Shown piece after piece: positions 55,775-64,000 of a stretch of 64,000 nt of DNA; position 1 is the first letter of the stretch; every line of letters starts with the position of its first letter. The notes under the pieces were generated by a model that did no database searches, was not told the origin of the DNA, and saw only the letters and a program-made list of their open reading frames with translations. The position numbers and the translations under genes are program-made. This DNA is from Saprospiraceae bacterium (GTDB lineage Bacteria > Bacteroidota > Bacteroidia > Chitinophagales > Saprospiraceae), in assembly GCA_013360405.1 (NCBI GenBank), contig JABWBR010000003.1, positions 1-64,000 on the forward strand, given 5' to 3'.

Positions 55775-57457
55775 TTATGGTTTAATTATCGCCTGCTTAG
55801 CGGCTTTGTTATCCATATTTCCGTCGGCGGCGTTATCAATGCCTGCCGGTTTTTTGCGTTTGCCTTTGGTTGCAGAAGCCATCTTTACAGCACTATAAGC
55901 ATTAATGATGCCGCCGGTAACGCAAAGGTCGCTAAAAGAAGTGAGTGTATCCTCTCCGGGGCGTTTCACTTTTTGCGTTTGTTTGACTGACGAAGACATA
56001 ATGATTTCTTTCACCTGTGTCGCTGTCAGATCGGGATAATAGGCGCGCAGCATGGCTGCCAGGCCGGCCACCATGGGTGCTGCCATACTTGTACCTTGCT
56101 GGACTTTGTAAGAATTTTCGGGTTCAGTCGAATAAATATCAACTCCGGGAGCAAATACGTCGACCAGCGTGGCGCTGTAGTTGGAAAAATCGGCGGTCAT
56201 ATTTTCATCGGTTTGCCAGCCGTGAGCGCCCACTTCCATCCAATTTTTGGCGTATTTGGGTTTAAAAAGTCCTTTTTTCTTGAATTTATCATTGGGAAAA
56301 TTATTGTCGTATTTGATTTCCTCGCCGTCGTTGCCGGCGCCGTGAATCAGCAACACATCGTTTTTCATAGCGTATTTCACGGCTTCATCGACGGCATCTT
56401 TGTAAGGCGAATCGCCTTTGCCGAAGCTCATATTAATCACATGAGCGCCGTTATCTACGGCGTAGCGGATAGCATTTGCCACGTCTTTGTCGCGTTCGTC
56501 GCCGTTGGGCACCGTGCGGACGGCCATGATACGCACATGATCGGCCACGCCTTCGATACCCAGGTTGTTGCCTCTTTTGGCTGCGATGATACCCGATACG
56601 TGTGTGCCGTGATAGGAGAAGGGGCCCTTCACGTCGTTATTGCCGTAGTAGCGCTCATTTACATTATTATAATCATCACCAACTAAGGCGCGAGGGTCAA
56701 ACTCCGTATTATAATTATAATTCACCTGGTCGTAGAAATAATCGTAAGCTTCCTTCACCTGATCCAGAAAGCCGGCATAAGTCTCGCCCTGCTTCAGCAA
56801 ATCGATTGCTACTGAGGCCACGCGGGGTAGGAAGGGGTCGCTGGTGCGGAAGTTCTCCAGGTCGGTAAGCGTAATATCTGCGGCGGGTTTGCCGATGGCT
56901 TCCTGTAGTTTCACAAACGCTTCGAGCGTAGAGCCGTACAGTCCGACATTAGGCGTCATTTCTTCGATCTTATCTTCGATTACCTTGCCGTACAGCTTGT
57001 ATTTGTCGTAGTCGGCCCGGTCTTTTTTGGATAAGCCGGCGGCGTCGGATACATCCTTGAAGCGTTTATGCAGCAGCACATACTGCCTGGTTACTTCGAG
57101 ATTATCGTGGTGTACATTTTCGCCTCTGCTATTGCCCAGAAAATTCCAGCCGTGGATATCGTCGATATAGCCGTTGTTATCGTCGTCGATGCCGTTGCCG
57201 GGGATTTCGTCTTCATTGACCCACATCACGTCTTTGAGATCTTCGTGTTCATAGTCGACGCCTGAATCGAGCACCGCCACCACAATCGTGCGGGCTTTTT
57301 TACCTTTGAGGAGTTCCTGATAAGTTTTTTCCGTACTCAAACCCGGGATTCCATCCTTTTTTGCATCGAGATTAAACCAGTTGTCGGGTGCCTGGTCTTG
57401 CGCGTAGCTAGTGGTTGCCAAAAAGAAGACAGCCGGGAGCAGCCATTTACACTTCAT
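55775..57457 (-). CDS. Secreted subtilisin-like protease (S8)
   Basis: A 560-residue exported serine protease. The signal peptide is MKCKWLLPAVFFLATTSYA. The triad is complete: Asp64 (VLDSGVDY), His283 (HGTHVSGI) and Ser457 (GTSMAAPMV), with the oxyanion Asn376 (HGAGNDGEE). About 220 residues separate Asp and His, far more than the ~30 of subtilisin; the insertion (about 105-275) is mainly helical. There is no T9SS domain. The C-terminus is Lys-rich. The gene is followed by the barrel gene and is probably in an envelope operon. Confidence 0.94.
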   Translation of the reverse strand: MKCKWLLPAVFFLATTSYAQDQAPDNWFNLDAKKDGIPGLSTEKTYQELLKGKKARTIVVAVLDSGVDYEHEDLKDVMWVNEDEIPGNGIDDDNNGYIDDIHGWNFLGNSRGENVHHDNLEVTRQYVLLHKRFKDVSDAAGLSKKDRADYDKYKLYGKVIEDKIEEMTPNVGLYGSTLEAFVKLQEAIGKPAADITLTDLENFRTSDPFLPRVASVAIDLLKQGETYAGFLDQVKEAYDYFYDQVNYNYNTEFDPRALVGDDYNNVNERYYGNNDVKGPFSYHGTHVSGIIAAKRGNNLGIEGVADHVRIMAVRTVPNGDERDKDVANAIRYAVDNGAHVINMSFGKGDSPYKDAVDEAVKYAMKNDVLLIHGAGNDGEEIKYDNNFPNDKFKKKGLFKPKYAKNWMEVGAHGWQTDENMTADFSNYSATLVDVFAPGVDIYSTEPENSYKVQQGTSMAAPMVAGLAAMLRAYYPDLTATQVKEIIMSSSVKQTQKVKRPGEDTLTSFSDLCVTGGIINAYSAVKMASATKGKRKKPAGIDNAADGNMDNKAAKQAIIKP

Positions 57458-57641
57458 CGTAAAATTTGGTTTTAAAAAAAATTAATAATACGCCATAGTT
57501 GATCTAACGCCATTTGCGGCGGCATATGATATCACGATGGCATTAATGATAAAAAAATGACGATGGGCTACCGGGAATCACTTTTTAGCCCGGTTGTGTC
57601 TGGATTGAAGGTGATTTGTTTTTTGTAGCGCTGCAAAGTTA

Positions 57642-57649
57642 TAAATTTG
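57642..57649 (+). promoter_or_regulatory. -7 box TAAATTTG for the DUF6089 gene
   Basis: Exact TANNTTTG match 21 bp before the DUF6089 start. TTTTG 16 nt upstream (57621-57625) and TTTG 23 nt upstream (57615-57618) flank the normal -33 spacing. Confidence 0.5.
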
Positions 57650-57670
57650 CGGAAAAAGAAAACGACCCAC

Positions 57671-58534
57671 ATGAAAAAATGCATATGGTTAGTCTTGTTT
57701 CTGACAAGCACCGCGCTGCGGGGGCAATACTTTGAGGCCGGTATTCTGGCCGGCGTATCCAACTACATGGGAGATTTGAGCGCCAACTCGTCAAAAGTAT
57801 ATTTGGGAGAGACTCATTTTGCCGCCGGCGTATTTGCGCGGTACAACATCCACAACTTTGCTTCCGTCAAGTTGGGTTTATCATATGGCAAATTATCGGG
57901 AAAAGACGCCAATGCCTCTGACCCGGTCATTCGCCAGCGCAACCTGAGCTTTGAAACGCCCATTTACGAATTGGCCTTAACAGGAGAATTCAACCTGCCC
58001 GGCTTTCAGCCTTATAATCTGGAACAACCCCTGTCGGCCTACCTGTTCGGCGGTTTTGCAGTGATTCACTTCAATCCTTCCACCCGATATCTGGGCCAGA
58101 AAGTCTTGTTGGCGCCGGTGGGCACCGAGGGACAGGGCTTACCAGGCAGATTTCCGCGATATAAGTTGTTCGATTTTTCCATTCCGCTGGGCATCGGCGT
58201 CAAATACGCCCTCAACGACACCTGGAATATCGGCCTGGAGTTGGGCGGGCGCAGGGCTTTCACCGATTATCTCGACGACGTGAGCACTACGTACATGGCC
58301 TACGACGAATTGCTGGCCGGCAACGGCCCCCTGGCCGCCGAGCTGAGCAACCGCACGGGTGAATTCCTGGGTACGCCCCCGGTAAACGTGCCTACCGGCA
58401 CGCCGCGCGGCGACAACCGGGGCGCCGACCTGTATTTTATTGGCGGGATCAGTATTTCCTATAATTTCATGGACAACGGGCTGGTGGGCAGCCGGGGCCG
58501 CGTGCGCAGGAAAAGCGGATGCAAAACCGATTAG
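57671..58534 (+). CDS. DUF6089 family outer-membrane protein
   Basis: A 287-residue exported protein. The start at 57671 gives a signal peptide (MKKCIWLVLFLTSTALRGQ). The body matches DUF6089: YFEAGILAGVSNYMGDLSANS near the N-terminus, then FAAGVFARYNIHNFASVKLGLSYG, IYELALTGEFNL, YLFGGFAVIHFNP, GIGVKYALNDTWNIGLELGGRRAFTDYLDDVS and a final YFIGGISISYNF strand. Length and pattern suit an eight-stranded barrel. Its function is unknown. The heptose kinase follows 23 bp later. Confidence 0.88.
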   Translation: MKKCIWLVLFLTSTALRGQYFEAGILAGVSNYMGDLSANSSKVYLGETHFAAGVFARYNIHNFASVKLGLSYGKLSGKDANASDPVIRQRNLSFETPIYELALTGEFNLPGFQPYNLEQPLSAYLFGGFAVIHFNPSTRYLGQKVLLAPVGTEGQGLPGRFPRYKLFDFSIPLGIGVKYALNDTWNIGLELGGRRAFTDYLDDVSTTYMAYDELLAGNGPLAAELSNRTGEFLGTPPVNVPTGTPRGDNRGADLYFIGGISISYNFMDNGLVGSRGRVRRKSGCKTD

Positions 58535-58557
58535 TCCACCTCTGATATCTCTTTAAA

Positions 58558-59565
58558 GTGACTGAAAAAACCGAGGCAGGCGCCATATTCCGTGCTTTCG
58601 AACAATTGCGGGTATTGATCGTGGGCGACATCATGATAGACCGTTACATCCACGGAGCGGTCAGCCGCATTTCACCCGAGGCGCCGGTGCCGGTGGTGCA
58701 ATTACAGCAAATCGAAGACCGAGTGGGTGGCGCTGCCAATGTAGCGCTCAACATCAAAGCCATGGGCGCCACGCCTTACCTGTGCAGCGTAGCCGGCAGC
58801 GACGCCAACGGCGCAGCATTAATGGCGCTGATGGCCGGCTACGGGTTGCCGTCAGAAGGCATCGTTAAATCGAATACGCGAACCACAACGGTTAAAACCC
58901 GCATCATCGCCCAGCACCAACACCTGTTGCGCCTTGATGAAGAAGATACCCACGACCTCAGCGCACAAGAAACCGAACTGCTAATTGGGGCAGTAAATAA
59001 ATTGCTGGACAGTATAGACATTCACGTAATCATTTTCCAGGATTATAACAAAGGCGTGCTGACTGCCAATGTCATTCAGTCTATTATGGATGAAGCAGGC
59101 CGTAGAGGCATCCCCACTACCGTAGACCCCAAAAACAAAAACTTTTGGGCATACCACCAAGCCACCTTATTTAAACCCAACCTGAAAGAAATCCAGCAAC
59201 AGGTATCTTTTGCCGTAGGCGCCGAAGCGGATAGCCTGCAGCGGGCAGCCCATTATATAAGAGAAAAGCTGGATAACCGATATACGCTTATCACTTTGTC
59301 GGACAAAGGATTATTTATTGAGAATGACGGCCGATACCTATTGGCGCCCACCCATCCGCGCGACATAGCCGATGTTTGCGGCGCCGGCGACACAGTGATC
59401 AGCATAGCCTCACTGGCCGTAGCCTTGTCGCTGTCCATCGAAGATACAGCCTTGCTGGCCAACCTGGCCGGCGGGCAGGTATGCGAACACGTGGGAGTGG
59501 CGCCTGTTGACAAAGAGCAGCTACTACAAGAATTTGAGCTGGTCCGATCGGGTTCCTTCTATTGA
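58558..59565 (+). CDS. Heptose 7-phosphate kinase (HldE N-domain type)
   Basis: A 335-residue PfkB-family sugar kinase resembling the kinase half of HldE/RfaE, which makes D-glycero-beta-D-manno-heptose 1,7-bisphosphate for LPS core. The start is GTG (58558-58560). VGDIMIDRYIHGAVSRISPEAPVPVV, GGAANVALNIKAMG, the PfkB-type VDPKNKNFW and the catalytic GAGDTVIS block are present. The nucleotidyltransferase half is absent, as in organisms with separate HldA and HldC. It could also act on another sugar. Confidence 0.88.
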   Translation: MTEKTEAGAIFRAFEQLRVLIVGDIMIDRYIHGAVSRISPEAPVPVVQLQQIEDRVGGAANVALNIKAMGATPYLCSVAGSDANGAALMALMAGYGLPSEGIVKSNTRTTTVKTRIIAQHQHLLRLDEEDTHDLSAQETELLIGAVNKLLDSIDIHVIIFQDYNKGVLTANVIQSIMDEAGRRGIPTTVDPKNKNFWAYHQATLFKPNLKEIQQQVSFAVGAEADSLQRAAHYIREKLDNRYTLITLSDKGLFIENDGRYLLAPTHPRDIADVCGAGDTVISIASLAVALSLSIEDTALLANLAGGQVCEHVGVAPVDKEQLLQEFELVRSGSFY

Positions 59566-59663
59566 TACATTTTGCAAAATAAGCGACCTTATGTACATTA
59601 ATCCCAAACCGCCCACAAGAAAGCCCCTATCTTTGCGAAGCTATCTTGTTGTTAAAAAATTAC

Positions 59664-59671
59664 TACTTTTG
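59664..59671 (+). promoter_or_regulatory. -7 box TACTTTTG for the T9SS protein at 59738
   Basis: Exact TANNTTTG match 66 bp before the start. TTGTTG lies 12-15 nt upstream, closer than the usual -33 spacing. The gap after the kinase gene is 172 bp, which suits an independent transcript. Confidence 0.5.
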
Positions 59672-59737
59672 CGCTTCTTAATTTTAAACATCAGACAATT
59701 CACCTGCTGTTGTTTCACTTAATAAAATCATTTTAAC

Positions 59738-61612
59738 ATGAATTTACGTACACTATCCAACAAATTCGCCATTGCCGTAATCCTGCTGTGCTTCGGCAGT
59801 GCTAACGCATTTGCGCAGGGCGATTTTTACACCGAAGATTTTGCCGGCGGTTTTCCCAGTGACTGGACGACCGTAGAAGTAGAAGGCAACGGCCAGCCTA
59901 CCTCGGTATGGTTTTACACCACAGAAGGCCCAACCGGCGCTTTTGCAACCGCTCCCCTGGCATCCACTACGGCCGCCAACGGCTGGATGATCTTTGATTC
60001 CGACCTCAATTGCAACCTGGGCGCCAACCAGGATTCTTGGTTGATATCTCCGGCGATCGATTGTTCTCAGAAAGAGAATGTATGGTTGTTATTCGAAACC
60101 TTCTACCGCACCTATAGCTGCCGCCCGCAGATTCGCGTAGGTACAGACCTGAGCGACACGGCCAGCTGGGTAGCTATCGAAGTATTCCCCGGCATCACGG
60201 CCAACCAGTTTGGCGGCGTGATCGATGGCGACCAGAGCATCAACCCGCAGGTGATCGACATCGATATCTCGGAATGGGCAGCAGGCCTCTCCAATGTGTA
60301 TATCGCTTTCCAGTTCCTGTCTTCCAACGAAACCCTCAACGGCGGTAGCCCCATCGGCTGTGCCTACAACTGGCAGATCGACGACGTAAGACTCACCGAC
60401 CTCAACCCTGCCCCGGCCAACGATATGCGAGTAAACGCGTTTTTCGCTATCGCGCCCAACGCCGTTACGCCGTATACGCAGGTGGAACCCATCGGTTTTA
60501 TCGCCGACATCCAGAATATCGGCTCAGCTACGCAGGATAGCCCTGTGTTGACCATGACGGTTGTCAACTCCAACGGCGATGTGGTTTATGAGGAAGATCT
60601 GGAATACGGTGCAATCGCTTCTGACTCACTGGCGGAAAACGTATTTTTCCCGCTGGAGTTTGACGTACCCGCCGTACCCGATGTATATACAGCTACTTAC
60701 TCGCTGGCCATCGACAATCCGGATTCGGATTCGACCAATAACACCCGCGAATTTACTTTTGTAGTTAGCGACTCTTTGTTCTCCAAAGACCTGGGCGCCA
60801 CGCGCAGCGTAGCTCCTGCCGCCGACGAGAGCTTTACTTACGGCAACGCTTATTTCGTGCCCCAAGGCGCCGATCTGTATGCCCGCTATATCACTTTCGG
60901 CGTGGTTAATGCCGATGAGCTGGTAGGCAAAAGCGTAACGACTTACCTCTATAGCTGGAATGGCGTAACCGACGGCCGTTATATCGAGCCGGGCGACTAT
61001 ACCATCCTTGCCTTTAACTCTTATTTCTTTGAAGGCGACGAAGGTACCGAGCTGATTACCATCCCTGTTGACCTCGACGGCGCTGAAATTGCCCTCGAAG
61101 ACAATACGTATTACATTGCCGCTATCGAATATGCCACCGACGACGATCAGAGCTGCTTCCTGCAGGCTGCCGACAACCTCGACTATGCAGCCATGAATTT
61201 CTATACGGATTCATTAGACAAGCCGCGTTATGCCGGCGTACTCGACGTGAGCAACACCGGTACACTCGACTTGCTGGGCTTTGGCCTCGACATCGTTCCG
61301 GTTTCTCGCCTGAGCATCTCTTCCGCTCCGGTCGGCACTACGGATATTATCCTGCCCGATGGCGCAGTTGCACTCTTCCCCAACCCCGTTAACGAACTGG
61401 CTACGCTCGAGTTTAATCTCGAAGAGCAGTCTTCAACGGTACAGGTTAGCGTGTTTGACGTAACAGGCAGAATGATGCAGCAGCAAAACTTCGACAACAT
61501 TAAGTCGGAGCGCATCCAATTGAATGCAAAAGATCTCGCCAACGGCAACTATATGATCCGCGTCCGCACTGACGCCGGCATCAAGACGCTGAAAATGGCG
61601 GTGCAGCACTAA
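59738..61612 (+). CDS. Secreted protein with choice-of-anchor J domain and T9SS domain
   Basis: A 624-residue cargo protein. The signal peptide (MNLRTLSNKFAIAVILLCFG to AFAQG) is followed by a choice-of-anchor J / cleaved-adhesin-type beta-sandwich (FYTEDFAGGFPSDWTTVEV, WMIFDSDLNCNLGANQDSWLISPAIDC). A CARDB-like Ig domain (about 230-335) and a further beta domain follow. The last ~80 residues (LFPNPVNELATLEFNLEEQ to TLKMAVQH) form a type A T9SS C-terminal domain. A surface adhesion or structural role is likely. It converges with the NamZ-like gene across repeat G. Confidence 0.9.
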   Translation: MNLRTLSNKFAIAVILLCFGSANAFAQGDFYTEDFAGGFPSDWTTVEVEGNGQPTSVWFYTTEGPTGAFATAPLASTTAANGWMIFDSDLNCNLGANQDSWLISPAIDCSQKENVWLLFETFYRTYSCRPQIRVGTDLSDTASWVAIEVFPGITANQFGGVIDGDQSINPQVIDIDISEWAAGLSNVYIAFQFLSSNETLNGGSPIGCAYNWQIDDVRLTDLNPAPANDMRVNAFFAIAPNAVTPYTQVEPIGFIADIQNIGSATQDSPVLTMTVVNSNGDVVYEEDLEYGAIASDSLAENVFFPLEFDVPAVPDVYTATYSLAIDNPDSDSTNNTREFTFVVSDSLFSKDLGATRSVAPAADESFTYGNAYFVPQGADLYARYITFGVVNADELVGKSVTTYLYSWNGVTDGRYIEPGDYTILAFNSYFFEGDEGTELITIPVDLDGAEIALEDNTYYIAAIEYATDDDQSCFLQAADNLDYAAMNFYTDSLDKPRYAGVLDVSNTGTLDLLGFGLDIVPVSRLSISSAPVGTTDIILPDGAVALFPNPVNELATLEFNLEEQSSTVQVSVFDVTGRMMQQQNFDNIKSERIQLNAKDLANGNYMIRVRTDAGIKTLKMAVQH

Positions 61613-61699
61613 TTGAATGAAGAATGAAGAATGAAGAATGAAGAATGTATCCCATTTTTCATTATTCATTCTTCATTTTTTAATTTTTCATTCTCACTC
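61613..61699 (+). repeat. Word-repeat palindrome G (7-nt words, GAATGAA class)
   Basis: The left arm is GAATGAA four times and GAATGTA at exact 7-nt steps. The right arm is TTCATTA, TTCATTC, TTCATTT and variants. It fills the whole convergent gap between the T9SS protein stop and the NamZ-like stop (61700), touching both. Word content is shared with the centre of C1. Confidence 0.9.
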
Positions 61700-62992
61700 T
61701 CACCAATCATTCCCATCCGGATACAGCAGGTATTTTGCCCTGATTTTTCTGAATTGAGCCAAATCGGCTTCCCAGCTTGCCCGTATTTCCGCTTCCGTTT
61801 TTCCTTCAATAATTTGCTTCCGCAATTCATCGCTGCCGGCAAGCTTATCGATAAAATTGTTTTTTAGAAAAAAGTTGGATTTATCGGGAAAAGCCTGGTA
61901 AAAATCGATCAGGTAGCCCAGATCGATTTGCGCGGCGTGAAATAGCGAATCGGCAGGCAAATTGCTCAGGTCGAAGCCGCGGCATTGCAGACCCTGTAAC
62001 GGCGGTTGTGTGGCGCCCGGTTTGGGTTCGGGTGTAAAATAATAATTGCCGAGGGGAGAATCGGGATGGCCGTACACCTGGAATTGCTTGTCGGTACCCC
62101 TACCTACGCTGACTAAAGTGCCCTCGAACAAACAAAGCGAGGGATACAAATAAATCGACCGGTTATTGGGCAAATTGGGCGACGGCTTGATGGGAAGTTC
62201 GTAAGTCCGCCCGTGGTGATAATTATTGACTGGAATGACCGTGAGCCGGCATTGGAGGCTGTCCTTAAGCCAACGTTCGCCGTTGATCATACCGGCGTAT
62301 TCGCCGATGGTCATGCCGTGTACGATTGGTACGGGGTGAATGCCCACAAAAGACTGGAAGCCGGGTTTTAAGACGGGGCCGTCCACGTAATTTCCGTTGG
62401 GATTTGGGCGGTCCAGCACCATCAGGCGAATGCCGGTTTCGGCGCAGGCCTCCATCACGTAGTGCATAGTAAGGATATACGTATAAAAGCGGGCGCCCAC
62501 ATCCTGGATATCGAAAATCACCCAACTCACCTCTTTGAGGTCTTCAGCCGTCGGCTTTTTCTTTTTACCGTAAAGGGAAATAATGGGAATACCCGTTTTG
62601 GGGTCGCGGCCGTCGGTGATTTTCTCGCCGGCGTCGGCCTGGCCGCGAAAGCCGTGTTCGGGGGCAAAAATCACGCGTACCGGTATGCCCAGCGATTGCA
62701 GGGTATCCGCCAGGTGCACCCCGCCGATCGTGGAAGTTTGGTTGACCACCAACGCAACGCCCTGTCCGGCCAGCAGGGGCAGGTACTCCCCTACCCTGGC
62801 GGAGCCCACCGCCAAGCCTTCCGGTGTGGGAGGCTCAGGCATGGCAATCGTGTCAGGCATCTGAACCGCAATCAGCGTATCGGTCAACACCGGCTGCGGT
62901 TCGGTTTTGGCGCCGATTTCTTTAGTCGTTTTTGTTGTACAAGCCATTTGCAAAAGCAGGCATACTAAAACAAAATTTTTTATATTTGCCAT
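61700..62992 (-). CDS. Exo-beta-N-acetylmuramidase NamZ-like lipoprotein (DUF1343)
   Basis: A 430-residue exported enzyme of the DUF1343 family, whose member NamZ removes terminal MurNAc from muropeptides. The start at 62992 gives a lipobox at Cys18 (LLQMACTTK). The fold is marked by LAGQGVALVVNQTS, IFAPEHGFRGQADAGEKI, SLYGKKKKPT, WVIFDIQDVGARFYTYILTMHYVMEACAETGI and DRPNPNGNYVDGPVL. It fits wall recycling with the GH73 and GH20 enzymes of this window. The opposite-facing nuclease gene starts 62 bp away. Confidence 0.93.
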   Translation of the reverse strand: MANIKNFVLVCLLLQMACTTKTTKEIGAKTEPQPVLTDTLIAVQMPDTIAMPEPPTPEGLAVGSARVGEYLPLLAGQGVALVVNQTSTIGGVHLADTLQSLGIPVRVIFAPEHGFRGQADAGEKITDGRDPKTGIPIISLYGKKKKPTAEDLKEVSWVIFDIQDVGARFYTYILTMHYVMEACAETGIRLMVLDRPNPNGNYVDGPVLKPGFQSFVGIHPVPIVHGMTIGEYAGMINGERWLKDSLQCRLTVIPVNNYHHGRTYELPIKPSPNLPNNRSIYLYPSLCLFEGTLVSVGRGTDKQFQVYGHPDSPLGNYYFTPEPKPGATQPPLQGLQCRGFDLSNLPADSLFHAAQIDLGYLIDFYQAFPDKSNFFLKNNFIDKLAGSDELRKQIIEGKTEAEIRASWEADLAQFRKIRAKYLLYPDGNDW

Positions 62993-63054
62993 GATAATGT
63001 TTATTAAATAATCATACCCTTTCGGGATTAGCCGAATCGAAAGATACGTCAAAC

Positions 63055-64000
63055 ATGCGCGATTTGGTATATGCTATCGTAGATATTGAAACTACCGGAG
63101 GGCAGGCGCACCGGGATAAGATTACGGAAATTGCCATCGTGCTGCACGACGGCACCAAAGTGGTGGACACCTACGAGACGCTGCTGAATCCCGAATGCTA
63201 TATTCCCTACGGTATTACCGAACTGACCGGCATCACGCAGGAGATGGTGCGGCATGCGCCCAAATTTTACGAAGTAGCCCGCGATATCGTAAAACTTACC
63301 GAAGGTGCTGTGTTTGTGGCGCACAATGTGCGTTTTGATTACAACTTTATTCGCGAAGAATTTGCGCGGCTGGGGTTTTCGTATAGCCGCAAACAGTTGT
63401 GCACCGTGCGGCTGAGCCGGCAGGCTTTTCCGGGGCTACGGTCGTATAGTCTGGGCAACCTGATTTCACATTTTAATATCCAAGTAGACCAACGCCACCG
63501 CGCAATGGCCGACGCCATGGCTACTACCGTGCTTTTTGAGCGCATTTTATCTCAAGGGGTCAATCGCGAGCATGTACACCACCTCGTAAATCTGGGTATC
63601 AAAGAATCCAGGCTGCCGGGCAACCTGAGCATGGATAGCATCAACAACCTGCCCGAAGCCTGCGGGGTGTACTATTTTCACAACGACAAAGGGGAAGTAG
63701 TCTACGTAGGAAAAAGCATCAATATCCGCAAGCGCGTAGCCGAGCACTTTGCCGACCAATCGGCCAAGGCTGCCAAACTGCAACAACTTGTCAATGATAT
63801 AACATTTGAACTCACGGGCAGCGAGTTGGCCGCGCTACTGCTCGAATCCTACGAAATAAAACGCCTCAGCCCCTCGGTCAACCGCGCCCAACGGCAAAAG
63901 CAATTTCCCTACGTCATCCATAGCTTCTACAACCCCGAAGGATATCTCTGCTTCGACATCGCAGAGGTGACCACCGCCCGGGAGCGCAATAATCTGCGGG
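63055..64000 (+). CDS. DnaQ-type exonuclease with GIY-YIG domain (partial)
   Basis: The open frame runs past the window end (315 codons seen). The N-terminal 3'-5' exonuclease has the DEDDh set: Asp and Glu in VDIETTGG, AHNVRFDYNFI, and HRAMADA. A GIY-YIG nuclease follows, with GVYYFHNDKGEVVYVGKSINIRKRV and a later Glu in LLLESYEIKRL. This two-domain layout is that of the UvrC-like/Cho-like proteins annotated as exonuclease domain-containing in many bacteria, which act in repair. The C-terminus is not visible. The start MRDLVYAIVDIETT is standard. Confidence 0.93.
   Translation, partial: MRDLVYAIVDIETTGGQAHRDKITEIAIVLHDGTKVVDTYETLLNPECYIPYGITELTGITQEMVRHAPKFYEVARDIVKLTEGAVFVAHNVRFDYNFIREEFARLGFSYSRKQLCTVRLSRQAFPGLRSYSLGNLISHFNIQVDQRHRAMADAMATTVLFERILSQGVNREHVHHLVNLGIKESRLPGNLSMDSINNLPEACGVYYFHNDKGEVVYVGKSINIRKRVAEHFADQSAKAAKLQQLVNDITFELTGSELAALLLESYEIKRLSPSVNRAQRQKQFPYVIHSFYNPEGYLCFDIAEVTTARERNNLR

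Overview
The window looks like a chromosomal stretch of a Bacteroidota bacterium, most likely from the Saprospiria (Saprospiraceae, Lewinellaceae or Haliscomenobacteraceae; the family is inference). The support is type IX secretion C-terminal domains on three large secreted proteins, a LytS/LytTR two-component pair, lineage-typical families (DUF5916, DUF6089, DUF5995, DUF1343, DciA next to recF), few Shine-Dalgarno sites, and at least ten intergenic matches to the Bacteroidota -7 promoter box TANNTTTG. No rRNA, tRNA, CRISPR array, prophage or intact insertion sequence was seen.

Layout. 1-9.3 kb (minus strand): a wall glucosaminidase with a membrane partner, a DUF5995 protein, a T9SS cargo protein and a large sortilin/BNR propeller protein. 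9.4-16 kb: pyruvate phosphate dikinase, a one-haem lipoprotein, then the minus-strand run PTPS-folE-fabD-yqgE. 15.9-20 kb: LytS/LytTR and CTP synthase. 20-27 kb: a glycan block (acetylesterase, GH67 alpha-glucuronidase, GH20 hexosaminidase) with a Rpn-type nuclease inside it. 27-31 kb: biotin carboxylase and a CcoI-like copper ATPase. 31-36 kb: DUF5916 barrel, rfbB, dciA-recF. 36-46.5 kb (plus strand): pdhA, TPR protein, ribH, metallo-hydrolase, DUF1801, secreted esterase, MntA/HepT toxin-antitoxin, SDR, aminotransferase-VanW. 46.5-57.5 kb (minus): a giant alpha-2-macroglobulin, methyltransferase, waaA, outer-membrane barrel, subtilase. 57.6-64 kb: DUF6089, heptose kinase, T9SS protein, NamZ-like muramidase, and a DnaQ/GIY-YIG nuclease cut by the window end. 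Envelope functions run through the window: LPS core (waaA, hldE-type kinase, rfbB), wall turnover (GH73, DUF1343, VanW, GH20) and secreted proteins.

The most unusual feature is a set of about 18 intergenic elements built from short words repeated with a period of 7, 8 or 10 nt. Most carry reverse-complement words on a second arm, so each could fold into a long imperfect hairpin. There are several word classes (for example GTTNTCN, GGTGACAN, GATTTGCT, GACTTTTG, CCACACTC, AGCNNTC, GAATGAA, TGATGAGGGT). Nearly all start within a few bases of a stop codon, many fill the whole gap between two genes, and some supply the stop codon or the last residues of a gene (pyrG, vanW, the metallo-hydrolase, accC). 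One class has a conserved core containing a -7-like box. One element lies directly after a separate canonical terminator, so these are not simply the terminators. I know no name for this family, and I could not search databases.
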